64,000 nucleotides of DNA, taken from contig CM057835.1 in assembly GCA_030068075.1 (NCBI GenBank), forward strand, positions 25,016,930 to 25,080,929, written 5' to 3'. The notes beneath the pieces were generated by a model that was given only the letters and a program-made list of their open reading frames with translations, was not told where the DNA came from and made no database searches. This document shows, piece by piece, positions 10,191 to 19,430 of this stretch. Position 1 is the first letter of the stretch. Every line of letters starts with the position of its first letter. This DNA is from Paguma larvata. Taxonomy: Eukaryota; Chordata; Mammalia; Carnivora; Viverridae. A program made the position numbers and the translations under genes.

Positions 10191-12639
10191 AAACAAAACC
10201 GTACAACAATCATGAGTTATTTTCTTCTGTCAACTGTCATCTCTCATTCTAAAAACATGACCTCGCCAACCGAAAAGCAGCACTATTCCCTACTCTCTCA
10301 AGCTTTCTCAAGATTTCCGAGATTCTTAACAATCTACGATCTACCTTTTCCAGAAACATCAAAACCCTACTTCAGACAGGCAGATGGAGACATTCTCTGG
10401 GTTATTTGTGGGGGAGGGGGGCTGGCTTCCACTTAAAATAGTCATCTGGTTAAATAAAAACAAGCAAAAGTGCTTTAGTACAAAGACTTCCCATAAAGCT
10501 GTGTCAACAGCGACTTTATTTTCTTAAAGAAGTGTGTTATATAAACACATTTAACCCCAGCCTAACTTAGAGTTGTCCACAGCGGCCCCTTCCTCCGGAG
10601 GCTGCACCCCAGCTGTGTTTGTGGCTGTATGGTAGCAGGCTTGGTGGGAGCAGGATTAAAGCGTCCCTCCTTGGCCGGCGCCTCACAGGCAGACCCCCAG
10701 GACCCCGCCAGGTTGCGCGTTCTTCCAGGGAACATCGGAAAACACCAAGTTCAAGGAACGCACCAGATGTTACAAGTAGCCATGTTTTCCACACTGCTTC
10801 ACAACCAACATCTGTTTCAAAGCTCCTGCAGATGTGGACACGCAAGCCTGGTCAGTCCCCGACCTATCCCAGGAGCAGGCGCCGGAAGGGCAGGGCTCAG
10901 AGTGAGGGCAGTGCCCAGAGTGAGGGCAGGGCCCAGAGTGAGGGCACGCCTCCATCACCACAGGGAGGTCAGAGCCAGCCGGAGGGCCCCTCCTTCCAGA
11001 ATTCTCTTCCCAGGGGCTGCTCTGGGAATAGAAATTCTACCCTTTCGCAAAGTATTCCTCTGGGGTGAAGCTTCACGGCACCCTCAGACACTCCTCTTTA
11101 CAAAGGCCTATTTCACGTGGAGGAGCCTTCGAAGGACGTCGTGCCGGAGGTCACCTGAGTCTGCACGGTGCGGGAGGCAGGCAGCACGGGCCCGGGCCAG
11201 CCCTGTGCCCCGCCCTCGGGGCCTGCTGCTGGGAAAGTCCACTCCGGGATGCTCACGAGAGCGCGCACGAGTCCGTGCACCTAATTCCTCCCCTTCCTGC
11301 ACTACCCGACCCGAAGAGGTTCATTTCCCCGGGAAATTTTCCAGTCTAGTCAGACCGCCCTGTCCCTTCCACTCCAGGTTATGACATTGTTAACTGTACA
11401 ATAAACGTGGTTGAAAGTTAACACATCATCAGAAAGACACTTCCTCCTTGCAGTCACCTGTAGAACTCCAGGCCACTCACCCCCACCTCAGTCCCTGTTC
11501 TTTTTGAAGACTTTTCTCCTAGATCACCGCCACCTTCTTCGTCACCTGCCCTTCTCGGTGATGCTGATGTCGGTGACCGTGGTTCCTGGGCCCTGCCATC
11601 AGCTCCACCGTCCCCCTCCTCCGGTTCTCTCCTCTGCCCAGGTACCCCCGTGCTCAGGCCCAGACTTTCATGGCCATGCACCTCCTGCCCTGAACTCCAA
11701 ACACCCACTCCCAGACACTTCCATTTTCTGCTCACTCCTTCCGGTGCCAGAATTCCGACAATTCTGTGACTCCCCAGGACCCCCAGCCCCCTGTCCACTG
11801 ACCCGCCACCCTTCAGTATCTATCACTGCGTTGGGTCCTCACTCCCGTCCTTACCTGGCTCAGTGTCAGGGAATGTCAGTGTCAGAATGTCAATGTCAAT
11901 GTCAGAATGCCTCGCCCTTCTCTCCCTCCACTGTCATCGCCCAGAGAAACCTCGGTCTGGCTAAACTCAGTGTTGTAATTCTGCACCTGCACCTGCACCC
12001 TCGTGGCTGAAACTAGCTGGAGAAGCTCACAGCTCTGTCGCACAACCGGCTGTCATTCTGAAAGCACGGCCACAAGCCTGGAAACCCTCCCTCTGTGATT
12101 GCGGGTGAGCCCGCTAGGAGCTGGAGCTAAGGCCACGCCCTCTCATCTACTTAAGGCCAGCGATCCATCGAGCCCTCCCCTCTGCCCCAGACCACTCCCA
12201 TTAGTGCACAACACGTCGTGGATGGTCCCGTTTTGACCGTACTTCCCCAAGTAACACATCTCTCCCCTTTACAGCAAAACCCCTGTAATACGCAGAGGAT
12301 CTGTAACACCCTCCCCATCTCCAAACCATCTCTTTGACGTTCACCCCCACCCCTTGATGGTCACCCCCTCTAGTCGGGGCCCCCACTAACCCCCATTGCT
12401 CGGGGAGATCACCCTCAGTCTTCCTGTTCCCTGGCCTCGCAGCCTCAGTCCACAGGGTCAGCCTGCCCCGCCCCCATATCCTTGAACACACCTTCCCGGG
12501 CTTCCTGCACTCCACCCCACCCCCCTGTCTTCCTTCCGCCTCGCTGCCAACACCCCTCCTGCTCTCTGCTGGCTCCTCCTCCCACCTCTGCTTTCTCGAT
12601 GTTGGCAGACTCCAGGGCTCAGTGCTTGCACGTCTGTGA
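10191..12639. other. Unassigned GC-rich intron
   Basis: No gene can be supported, although several frames of 90-250 codons are open by composition. It holds the 18-bp triplication at 10896 and a CpG-dense patch at about 11110-11290. A run of the GTCAATGTCAG word lies at about 11868-11910. Confidence 0.5.
10896..10947. repeat. 18-bp tandem repeat, about 3 copies
   Basis: Three successive copies of CYCAGAGTGAGGGCAGKG, nearly identical. Confidence 0.9.
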
Positions 12640-13015
12640 CCCCATGGTCTCCCTGACTCATCCCCTCTGGCTCTCCCTCTTTCTCTGCGCCTTGGCCTCC
12701 TTGCCGCCCCTGGAATACTCTTCCAGTGGGGTCTTTCTCTGAGATATCTGCACAGCTTGCCCCTCCGCCTACTTTGGTGACATCTCTCCTGATACCCTGT
12801 TTAAAACTGCAAGCTCGTCCCGACCCTCATCAGCCCCCATTTCCTTTTCTTAATTTATTTTCCTCCACAGCGGTTATCACCCACCCCTAGGATGTAAGTC
12901 CCAGGAGGGCAAAGCTTTATGCCTCTTTTGCTCCCTCCCAGAAGCCCAGCCCTAGAACAGAGCCAGGTACAGGGTAGGTGCTCAATACGCCCTTGCAGAG
13001 TGAATAATGGACACG
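12640..13015 (+). mobile_element. L2 LINE 3' end
   Basis: Typical L2 terminal order: CCCTGGAATACTCTTCCAG, then AAGTCCCAGGAGGGCAAAGC, then AGAACAGAGCCAGGTACAGGGTAGGTGCTCAATA ending GAGTGAATAATGG. Confidence 0.75.
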
Positions 13016-13080
13016 TTAGAAGCTTCTACTATTGTGATTCAGAACTTCAAGAACACTAAGCAAAACATCACATACGTTTC

Positions 13081-13082
<2 letters not shown>

Positions 13083-13111
<29 letters not shown>
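13083..13111. repeat. (CT)n microsatellite
   Basis: Uninterrupted CT dinucleotide of 29 nt, not attached to a recognisable SINE. Confidence 0.95.
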
Positions 13112-13113
<2 letters not shown>

Positions 13114-13519
13114 GGCCGGTTTTCTCTTTCCTGCCCCCATGGGGATCAGACGTGGGACCACCAGGACCTCAGAATGTCTGGGGTTGATCCCTGGTCCCGA
13201 GTTCCAGGTTTATTCGGGCTTTCTGAACAGCTGGGAGGCGCGGATCTTCTGCCCACCCAGCGAACCAGCCAGTTAGTTGTATGTGGCTTTTCGCCAAAGC
13301 AGGGTAGCCAAATGGTTCCCGTCTATTTGTCAGAGGAGACCCGGCTTGAGGTGGGACAACAAGTGTAAGAGGTGGACGCCTAAGACCCAGACCCTGCACA
13401 GGAGAAGAAACACCCCCGTGGCTCCTTGTGCCGGAGACCCGCTGCTCCTCTGTAGTTTTTTTGCCTCTCATCACCTTGGGCCTTCCGACATTCCACAGGA
13501 AGCAGGGTAATCCCCGCTC

Positions 13520-13605
13520 CCCAGATAAGAAAAATCAAGGCTTGGAGAGGTTGAGGGCTTTGCCAGAAATCACACAGACAGCTCCAGCAGCGGATCGGGA
13601 ACCAA
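13520..13605 (-). mobile_element. MIR SINE fragment, antisense
   Basis: CCCCAGATAAGAAAAATCAAGGCTTGGAGAGGTTGAGGGCTTTGCCAGAAATCACACAG follows the inverted MIR core. Confidence 0.6.
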
Positions 13606-14044
13606 CGCTTGAATAAATATCTACCAGAAATTTCCGGTGTTGAGGAAAGCCACGTGGGATACGGCCACGACCCTTCAGGGCTCACACTTCATTCTCGAGA
13701 CCTCGAGATGTCCAAATCTTGGCCCAGAGCCGGCGGAGTCCACTTCCCACCCAAGGCCGGCGCTGCCAGACTAGCCCAGGAGCAGATGACACCAACCTGA
13801 AGTTCTGGTCAGAAGGCCTCCTGCCTAACTAGGTCTGGCACACAGAGTCCTCGGGGCCTGAGACTGACTGCGTGCCGCCCACGACTGCCCGTGTTCGAGA
13901 TCACAGAGAACGTTCGCAAGTTATCGCCTTATATGGTGTGCACTCTGGATAAGCTGCAACCTCCGGATCTCTTCTAGAACGTGAGCTTGTGGCGGACAGG
14001 AAACGCACGTAGCACATGGCAGGCGCTCTATAACCACGTGTTCA
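13606..14044. other. Unassigned intron just 3' of the CTIF exon
   Basis: Unique sequence with moderate CpG content; no recognised element. Confidence 0.5.
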
Positions 14045-14248
14045 GTGAATGGTGAGTCCGGCCGGGCCCCCAGCCGCCCGGCCCGGCGGGATGGAGTAGC
14101 GGCGGAGCCGAGGGGCTTCCTGCCGGGATCCCGTGCTCTGCTGCCTGGGGCCGCCCGTGCCTTGGCAAGCAAGGGCCAGGCGAGCACGCGCTGCCCGGAT
14201 TGGGAACCCGCTCGAGTCCGCCAACCCCTGCGCCCGCCCGGCGCTCAC

Positions 14249-14429
14249 CTGGGAGATGTGGGACAGGGTCTGCTCGCTCTCGCCGTCCCCCTCCGTCTTG
14301 TCGGCCAGCAGCCCCTGCACCTGGTACTCGAGCACGTAGCTGTCGATGAAACGCTCCAGCTCCTCGATCTCCTGGGAGCGGCTGCTCCCGGCCTCGGACG
14401 AGGCGGACGCGGCAGGAGGAATTCTCCAT
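14249..14429 (-). CDS. CTIF: CTIF, first coding exon (N-terminal ~60 codons), with an apparent +1 frameshift
   Basis: CTIF binds the cap-binding subunit CBP80 and recruits eIF3 and the 40S ribosome to newly exported mRNA, supporting the pioneer round of translation linked to nonsense-mediated decay. It acts mainly at the cytoplasmic and perinuclear side. The exon encodes the N-terminal region; the MIF4G domain lies in later exons outside the window. Seen directly: the minus-strand ATG at 14429 sits in a strong Kozak context (G at -3, G at +4) and is followed by codons for MENSS. The rest of the exon, in another frame, reads through IEELERFIDSYVLEYQ, GLLADKTEGDGESE and SHISQ, which match CTIF as I recall it. 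The coding part is 181 nt, whereas 60 codons ending in phase 0 need 180. One base is therefore extra after codon 5, near 14414. As written, the ATG frame gives an unrelated peptide. The insertion could be an assembly error, a polymorphism or a real lesion. Identification is confident; the intact reading frame is not. Confidence 0.9.
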
Positions 14430-14456
14430 GCCTGCAGCTCAGCAGCTGCACCGGCG
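14249..14456 (-). other. CTIF: CTIF exon: 27 nt of 5'UTR plus first coding segment, with both splice sites
   Basis: On the minus strand the exon is preceded by a pyrimidine-rich tract ending TTCTGTCTCCTGCAG (AG at 14458-14457), a good acceptor. It is followed by CAG|GTGAGC (GT at 14248-14247), a near-consensus donor. The 27 nt before the ATG have no upstream ATG. The presence of an acceptor upstream means at least one noncoding 5' exon lies further right, at higher coordinates. I could not identify that exon in the window. Confidence 0.85.
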
Positions 14457-14639
14457 CTGCAGGAGACAGAACAGCGGGCTCTGTGAGACGTGGCTGGAGG
14501 TGGGGAGGACGTCCCACTCGAGAACTATTCCCCCGCTCCTGGAACGTTCTCTCGTCCATCACGGTCCCTTGGCCTCCCAACATCCTTGAGAAGTCACCGG
14601 GGTGCCAGCTGGCCTTCGGTATGAAGAATATGCTACAGC

Positions 14640-14710
14640 TGCCCTTGTACACATGGGGAAACTGAGGCCCAGAGAAGGCAGGTAACTGGCCTAAGTGGCC
14701 AACACAGTAA
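14640..14710 (-). mobile_element. MIR SINE fragment, antisense
   Basis: ACATGGGGAAACTGAGGCCCAGAGAAGGCAGGTAACTGGCCTAAG is the conserved antisense MIR core. Confidence 0.65.
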
Positions 14711-14951
14711 CTTGGGTGATGTTGGGTGTTAGTCCACATCTGGACCTTAGCGCCAGGGAAAGGGCAGAGGAGGGACGCAGCCTGCCGCCCGAGCTCCACT
14801 TCCCAACTGGAATCAGCAACATCTACCACAAAGCAGAAGGAAACAGACCATAGGCTTTGATGTCTCTGACCCAAGCGTTAGGATGTGCGGGGGGTCCCCA
14901 GACACAACCTCTCTAAGTGGCCTGGGTCCTCCAAGAAAATGTCTCCTTCTA

Positions 14952-15143
14952 GGGGCACCAGGTGGCTCAGTCGATTGGGTGACTGATTCTTGATTTTGGC
15001 TCAGGTCATGATCTCACGGTTCATGAGTTCAAGCCCTGCAGTTGGGCTCCGCAGCTGACTGCTCAGAACCTACTTGGATTCTCTCTGTCCCACTCTGTGC
15101 CCCTCCCCCACCCTCTCAAGTAGATAGATAGATAGATAGATAA
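14952..15143 (+). mobile_element. Felid CAN-SINE with perfect 19-bp TSD
   Basis: Head GGGGCACCAGGTGGCTCAG; the tail is replaced by (TAGA)n at 15121-15142. The target duplication AAGAAAATGTCTCCTTCTA occurs at 14933-14951 and 15144-15162, identical, marking a fairly recent insertion about 0.5 kb 5' of the CTIF coding exon. Confidence 0.95.
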
Positions 15144-15162
15144 AAGAAAATGTCTCCTTCTA

Positions 15163-16689
15163 AAGAGATGTTTTCTCTTTTGACACCACACTCTCCTCTA
15201 AATTAGGTCAAGCCTCTAGGCCTTAAGCTGTAAACACAATCTTGCAGCCTTGTTAGGATCTGGCTACGAGGACACTGTGCTCGGCCTGTAAGGACGTGAC
15301 TGGCCGTGAATGGTGGAGCATGAAAGGCCTGGCGGTGGTCTGGAAGGGCACGGCCCAGGCATGGAGGCTGTCTGGCCACCCTCCATAGGCACGTGACTCT
15401 CTCATTAGCCCTCGGGCCCTCTCTCTGTGGCGGCCTGCCGTGATGTGACGGGCATTCAGGGATACCCGCTGTAGTCTGCCAACAGTACTGCCGTCCTTCC
15501 TGACCAGACCGGATGGATCCAGCCACTGCAGGGGCCCAGGCCCACAGGGACACTGCCAGTGTCCACTCGCGTCCCCCAAAGCTCCCACCAGACCCTACCC
15601 GCAAGTGGGGAGAACCAGAACCTTCCTCACCTCTGGGTCCCTTCCCATCAGAGACCCTCCCCTTCCTTCTGACAGGCTCTGGGCCAGACAGGAAGGGGCT
15701 TTAAGGCTTCTCTGGTGTCCCTTTCATCATCTGAAAATTGGTCCTCTCTACAGGGGAGTCCGTTCAACTGGAGGAAACACAACCCATACGTGGTTTCATC
15801 ATCGGAACTAGCATAATGGTCTCAAGCTACCACCAGTAGATACAAAAGGAGACCCGAATAACACAGAGGCCTCTGGGACCATGGGGGGGGGTCGCACGCA
15901 TCTACAAAGTGACTATTGATAATAAAGGCAAGACCCTGGTATATTTAAAGGAACATTTGAATTTCAAAACCTTGGATTACTGAGAACTTTTTTGGAACAT
16001 AGTTATTCGCCAATATCAAGGGTTTGTTGAGTTTTCAACTGTAATGGATCCAAGACAGGGAAAGGAATGGTCCGCTGGCTTCCGGAACGGGTGCTGAGAC
16101 CATGAACGTGGACTCCCCCAGACCCCTCGCCGGCCTTTTCACAGGCTGGTGTTGGTGATGGGGAGGAAGAACTGGCCGGCTGGACACACACATTCCTCAA
16201 CTGATTTCCTGGCTCAGGTTGTGGCTTTCGGTCGCTGCCTGGGGCCCAGCCTCCCCGGGACTCCGGGCCAGCTACAGAGGAGACTGTGCAGGGCTTGCTC
16301 TGGGCTCCTGAGCTCAGCAGCCTGGGGGCTCATGGGTGGGTCCACCTGGTCTAGAGGGAAGAGTCCAAAGTTTCAGGCCAGGGTGCCCTCATCAGAGGGA
16401 GGGAACCCACGTGTGGAGGCCAGGGTGGCAGTGGGTCTGTAGAGAGTCTGCTCCCATCGGGAGAAGCATGGCTAGGGGTGCAGGGCCACAGTCAGAGGTG
16501 AGGGTGGGGATGTCCCATGCCCCTTCCTCCACCTGCCATCCAACGCCTACAGTGGCCTTACATCCCTCCTACCACCAGCACCCTCCTTACCCCTCCTACT
16601 CCTGTGGTTTCCCGTGGTCCCCCTCTTGCCCTACTCCTTCTCTGGGTAGCCAGAACCCTAAGAGGGTTCTTGGTATATACCTTCTCCCA
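15163..16689. other. Unassigned intron
   Basis: Mixed unique sequence, AT-richer at 15890-16050 and GC-rich elsewhere. No gene or recognised repeat. Confidence 0.5.
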
Positions 16690-17172
16690 GTTGCTCAATC
16701 AAACACTAATCTAGGTAGTCCTGGGAAGGGATTTTGCAAATGTAATTAAATTCCAAGTCGGCAGACCTTAAGATAGGGAGACTATTCAGGAGGGCCTCCT
16801 CCGATCACATGAGCCCCTTCAATCTGGGATGGGAGGTAGAGACAGAGATTCAAAGCGTGAGAAAGACTCCGCGCGCCGTTGCCGACTCGAAAGAGGAACA
16901 CGTACACGGAATGCAGGCGGCCTCCAGGATTTGAAAGCAATCCCTGGCCAATGACCAGCAAGGAGAAGGGGTACCTCGGTTCTACGACCACAAGCAAGTA
17001 AATCCTGCCAACAACCGGTGAGCTTGGGAGCAGGCTTTGTCTCCCAGGCTCCCAAACAAGAACTCAGTTTGGCTGACCTTGGATTTCGGGATCGTGATTT
17101 ACCCGAGCTGAACTTCTGACTTCGAGAACAGTGAGGTAGTAAGCAGGTCTTGGTTTTTAAGTCACTAAATTT
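16690..17172 (+). mobile_element. ERVL-MaLR-like LTR fragment, part 1
   Basis: Ordered motifs fit a MLT1-type LTR: TTTTGCAAATGTAATTAAATT, then GACCTTAAGATAGGGAGACTATTC, then AGAAAGACTCCGCGCGCC, then GAACTTCTGACTTCGAGAACAGTGAG. The element is split by a SINE at 17173. Confidence 0.6.
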
Positions 17173-17300
17173 GGGGGTGACTGGGTGGCTCAGCTGGTTG
17201 AACGTCTGACTCTTGGTTTCGGCTCAGGTCATGATCTCACAGTTTCGTGAGTTCGAGCCCTGCATCGGGCTCTACACTGGCAGTGCGGAGCCTGCTTGGG

Positions 17301-17343
<43 letters not shown>

Positions 17344-17392
17344 CTTCCCCACTCACACCATGTTTCTTTCTCAAAAGAAAAAAATAAACTTT
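17173..17392 (+). mobile_element. Felid CAN-SINE inserted in an LTR
   Basis: Head GGGGGTGACTGGGTGGCTCAGCTGGTTGAACG, a (CT)n of about 34 nt, short tail. Target duplication AAGTCACTAAATTT (17159-17172) / AAGCCACTAAGTTT (17393-17406), with two mismatches. Confidence 0.92.
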
Positions 17393-17450
17393 AAGCCACT
17401 AAGTTTGTAGCAATTTGTTACAAGGCCATAGAAAACTAACACGTGATACT
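17393..17450 (+). mobile_element. ERVL-MaLR-like LTR fragment, part 2
   Basis: AAGCCACTAAGTTTGTAGCAATTTGTTACAAGGCCATAGAAAACTAACAC is the diagnostic 3' end of this LTR class, completing part 1 after the SINE. Confidence 0.7.
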
Positions 17451-17654
17451 CTCTCAGCCTCTCTGCTTTTGCTCACACTATGCCCCTCACCCAAAGGCAC
17501 TTTCCCCTTCCCCCTACTTACAAAATCTAAAAGTCCTTCCGCTCACAGAATACCAGAACAGCGCCTCAGAGGCCACCTGGCAACCGGCCCAATCCCCTGC
17601 TAGCAGGCACGAATACTGTGACTTCTAACCACTAGGATGGCTCACGTGTCCCGT

Positions 17655-17830
17655 GCCCGTCTCATGCGCCAGACACTCCTTCCGACACTTGATACGCCTT
17701 CGCCCACTTACCCCTCACAAGAACTCCGTGAAATCGGTATAATTACACTACTTAGAAGAGAAAACTGAGGTTCAGAGAGGTTAGGTGACTTGCTCAAGTT
17801 CGCACAGCACAGCTCCAGGTCGGCCTGCGC
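17655..17830 (-). mobile_element. MIR SINE, antisense
   Basis: AGAAAACTGAGGTTCAGAGAGGTTAGGTGACTTGCTCAAGTTCGCACAGC is a clear antisense MIR core. Confidence 0.75.
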
Positions 17831-18898
17831 CTCCCTGCCTCTTCATCCCGCCTCCTCGCAGCCTGCTCTGGCTCTCAGGACACTTTTCATTCTCCACTAC
17901 CCTTCCAGAACCCAGTGGAAGCTTCAAGTGCTGTGTGGGCTTCTTACTCCACACGGGGCCGCGGGCTCTCGAGGGCCGGGCCCCAGGTAGACGGCCGGCC
18001 TCAGGGTAAGGCTGATGTCCAGAGAGGGCTGAAAAGGAGCCGCTCGCAGGAAAAGCTGGTGTCTAAGGCCGTGCCCGTCATTCCTCGAAGACTTAAGATC
18101 TTATCGAGGGCTCCTGGCACACTTTCCAGGTACGGGCGGAGGACTGGGCTTTGCAGGAACTAGACACGAGTGCTTCCAGGGGGATCAGGTGCCTGGCCCC
18201 GCCTGCGGCAGGAGCACTGGCCCGCCCCGCTCCACTCTCCCCTAGGCCTCTCACCGGACCACAGCACGGTCCCGTGGGGGAGCCCGGGGTCAGTGATCAC
18301 CAAGGAAGGGACAGGCATTGACACCTGTTCCCGGCCGGCATTAGTCTGGCGCCCAGAGGGAAAAAGAGGACTCCGCCCTCTCGTGTTCTCGCATCTGCTC
18401 GGTGCCCCCCCACCAACACCAGTCACAGTCACATGTGAGCTGGACCGCACCTCCCCTCAGCTGCCCTGGGCAGAAGGTGCCCTGGGCAGAAGGTGCTTCT
18501 CTGACACACGCCAGCAGGCGCCTGCAGGAACCCCCCTGCAGGAAACCCCCTGGGGCCTGGCACCTGCGCCCTGGCAGTGGGAGGAGCTAACAGCTCCTGG
18601 GGCAGCCCTCGACAAACACTCCCTCCTCAGGGACACCTGTTCTTGGGGTACGTCCAGGAATTTGGCTTCTCCAGAGGGAACCAGGCTAACATATCACCCG
18701 GGCTCATTTGTACATTCCAGAACGAGTCCCAGCCAGGGAGCCAAGAGGCCCCTCTTGCAGCAGAAAATCCCAGCACTTTACCTCTTTACCAGAGAAGAGG
18801 GAGGAGGGAGAGGGAGGAGTGCCGTCCACACCATCCGTCTGCTCAGCTATCGGGCTGGAAGTTCAGGCAGGCGCTCACACCCCCAGTGTTTATTTAAT
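17831..18898. other. Unassigned GC-rich intron
   Basis: CpG content is raised at 17950-18360. A perfect 16-bp tandem duplication GCCCTGGGCAGAAGGT lies at 18463-18494, followed by repeated CCTGCAGGAA words at about 18518-18550. The long plus-strand frame here runs into a SINE and is not a gene. Confidence 0.5.
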
Positions 18899-19113
18899 TT
18901 TATTTTTTTGATGTTTTATTTATTTTTGAGAGAGAGAGAGACCCAGTATGAGCAGGGGAGGGGCCAAGAGAGAGGGAAATACAGAATCCGAAGCAGGCTT
19001 CAGGCTCTGAGCTGTCAGCACAGAGCCCGATGCAGGGCTTGAACTCATGAACCTTGAGATCATGAGCTGAGCTGAAGTCCGACGCTTAACTGAATGAGCC
19101 ACCCAGCCGCCCC
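18899..19113 (-). mobile_element. Felid CAN-SINE, antisense
   Basis: Inverted tail TTTTGATGTTTTATTTATTTTTGAGAGAG and inverted head GCCACCCAGCCGCCCC. Confidence 0.9.
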
Positions 19114-19124
19114 CCTTTTTTAAA

Positions 19125-19430
19125 AAAATTTTCTTTGGTGTCTTTCATTTAGGATAATGTTTTCCAGACCCACTTATGTTGTAGCATGTGTCAGAATTTC
19201 ACATCTTCCTATGGCTGAATAACACATTGCATTGCAACAATATATTGTCCGTAGAGAAGCATTGTGTTTATCCATCATCCACCCACGGACATTTTGTTTC
19301 CACCTTTGGCTACTGTGAATAGCGCTGCTATGCACACGGGTGTACAATATCTGAGTCCCTGTTTTCAATTCTTTGGGCTAGGGTGTACAATATCTGAGTC
19401 CCTGTTTTCAATTCTTCGGGCTACCTACCT
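19125..19430 (-). mobile_element. L1M fragment, antisense
   Basis: Complement of an L1 ORF2 end: AGGATAATGTTTTCCAGACCCACTTATGTTGTAGCATGTGTCAGAATTTC, then TTGGCTACTGTGAATAGCGCTGCTATGCACACGGGTGTACAATATCTG. It contains a 43-bp tandem duplication. Confidence 0.75.
19338..19423. repeat. 43-bp tandem duplication
   Basis: Two head-to-tail copies (19338-19380 and 19381-19423) beginning GGGTGTACAATATCTGAG; they differ at one position (T versus C near the end). Confidence 0.97.

Larger units (their letters stand above)
1..14248 (-). other. CTIF: CTIF intron downstream of the first coding exon (partial)
   Basis: This intron starts at the GTGAGC donor on the minus strand and continues past the window's left edge. 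I scanned the minus strand for an exon continuing the known next CTIF residues (WTADCSEQLDG) and found none. The interval is filled by repeats and unique noncoding sequence, listed separately. Confidence 0.75.
14045..14460. promoter_or_regulatory. CpG-rich segment covering the CTIF coding exon
   Basis: CpG dinucleotides are dense from about 14045 to 14460 (runs such as GGCCGGGCCCC and CCGCCCGGCCCGGCGGG), far above the flanks. It looks like a small CpG island spanning the exon and the start of the downstream intron. It may be an intragenic island or an alternative promoter. No TATA box or initiator is evident. Confidence 0.5.

Noticed and set aside
10629..11384. 251-codon plus-strand frame
   Set aside because: Arises in CpG-rich intron and includes the 18-bp tandem repeat; composition explains the openness and no family is recognisable.
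1..14248. Search for the next CTIF exon
   Set aside because: No minus-strand segment encoding the expected following residues with a splice acceptor was found.
14042..14335. CTIF frame read on past 14249 as extra protein
   Set aside because: The GTGAGC donor at 14248 ends the exon; downstream codons are intron read-through with no CTIF similarity.
14952..15143. tRNA gene in the SINE heads
   Set aside because: The heads are diverged tRNA-derived SINE promoters without a foldable tRNA; the same holds for all CAN-SINE copies.
18170..19042. 290-codon plus-strand frame
   Set aside because: GC-rich intron without recognisable domains; its end runs into an antisense SINE.
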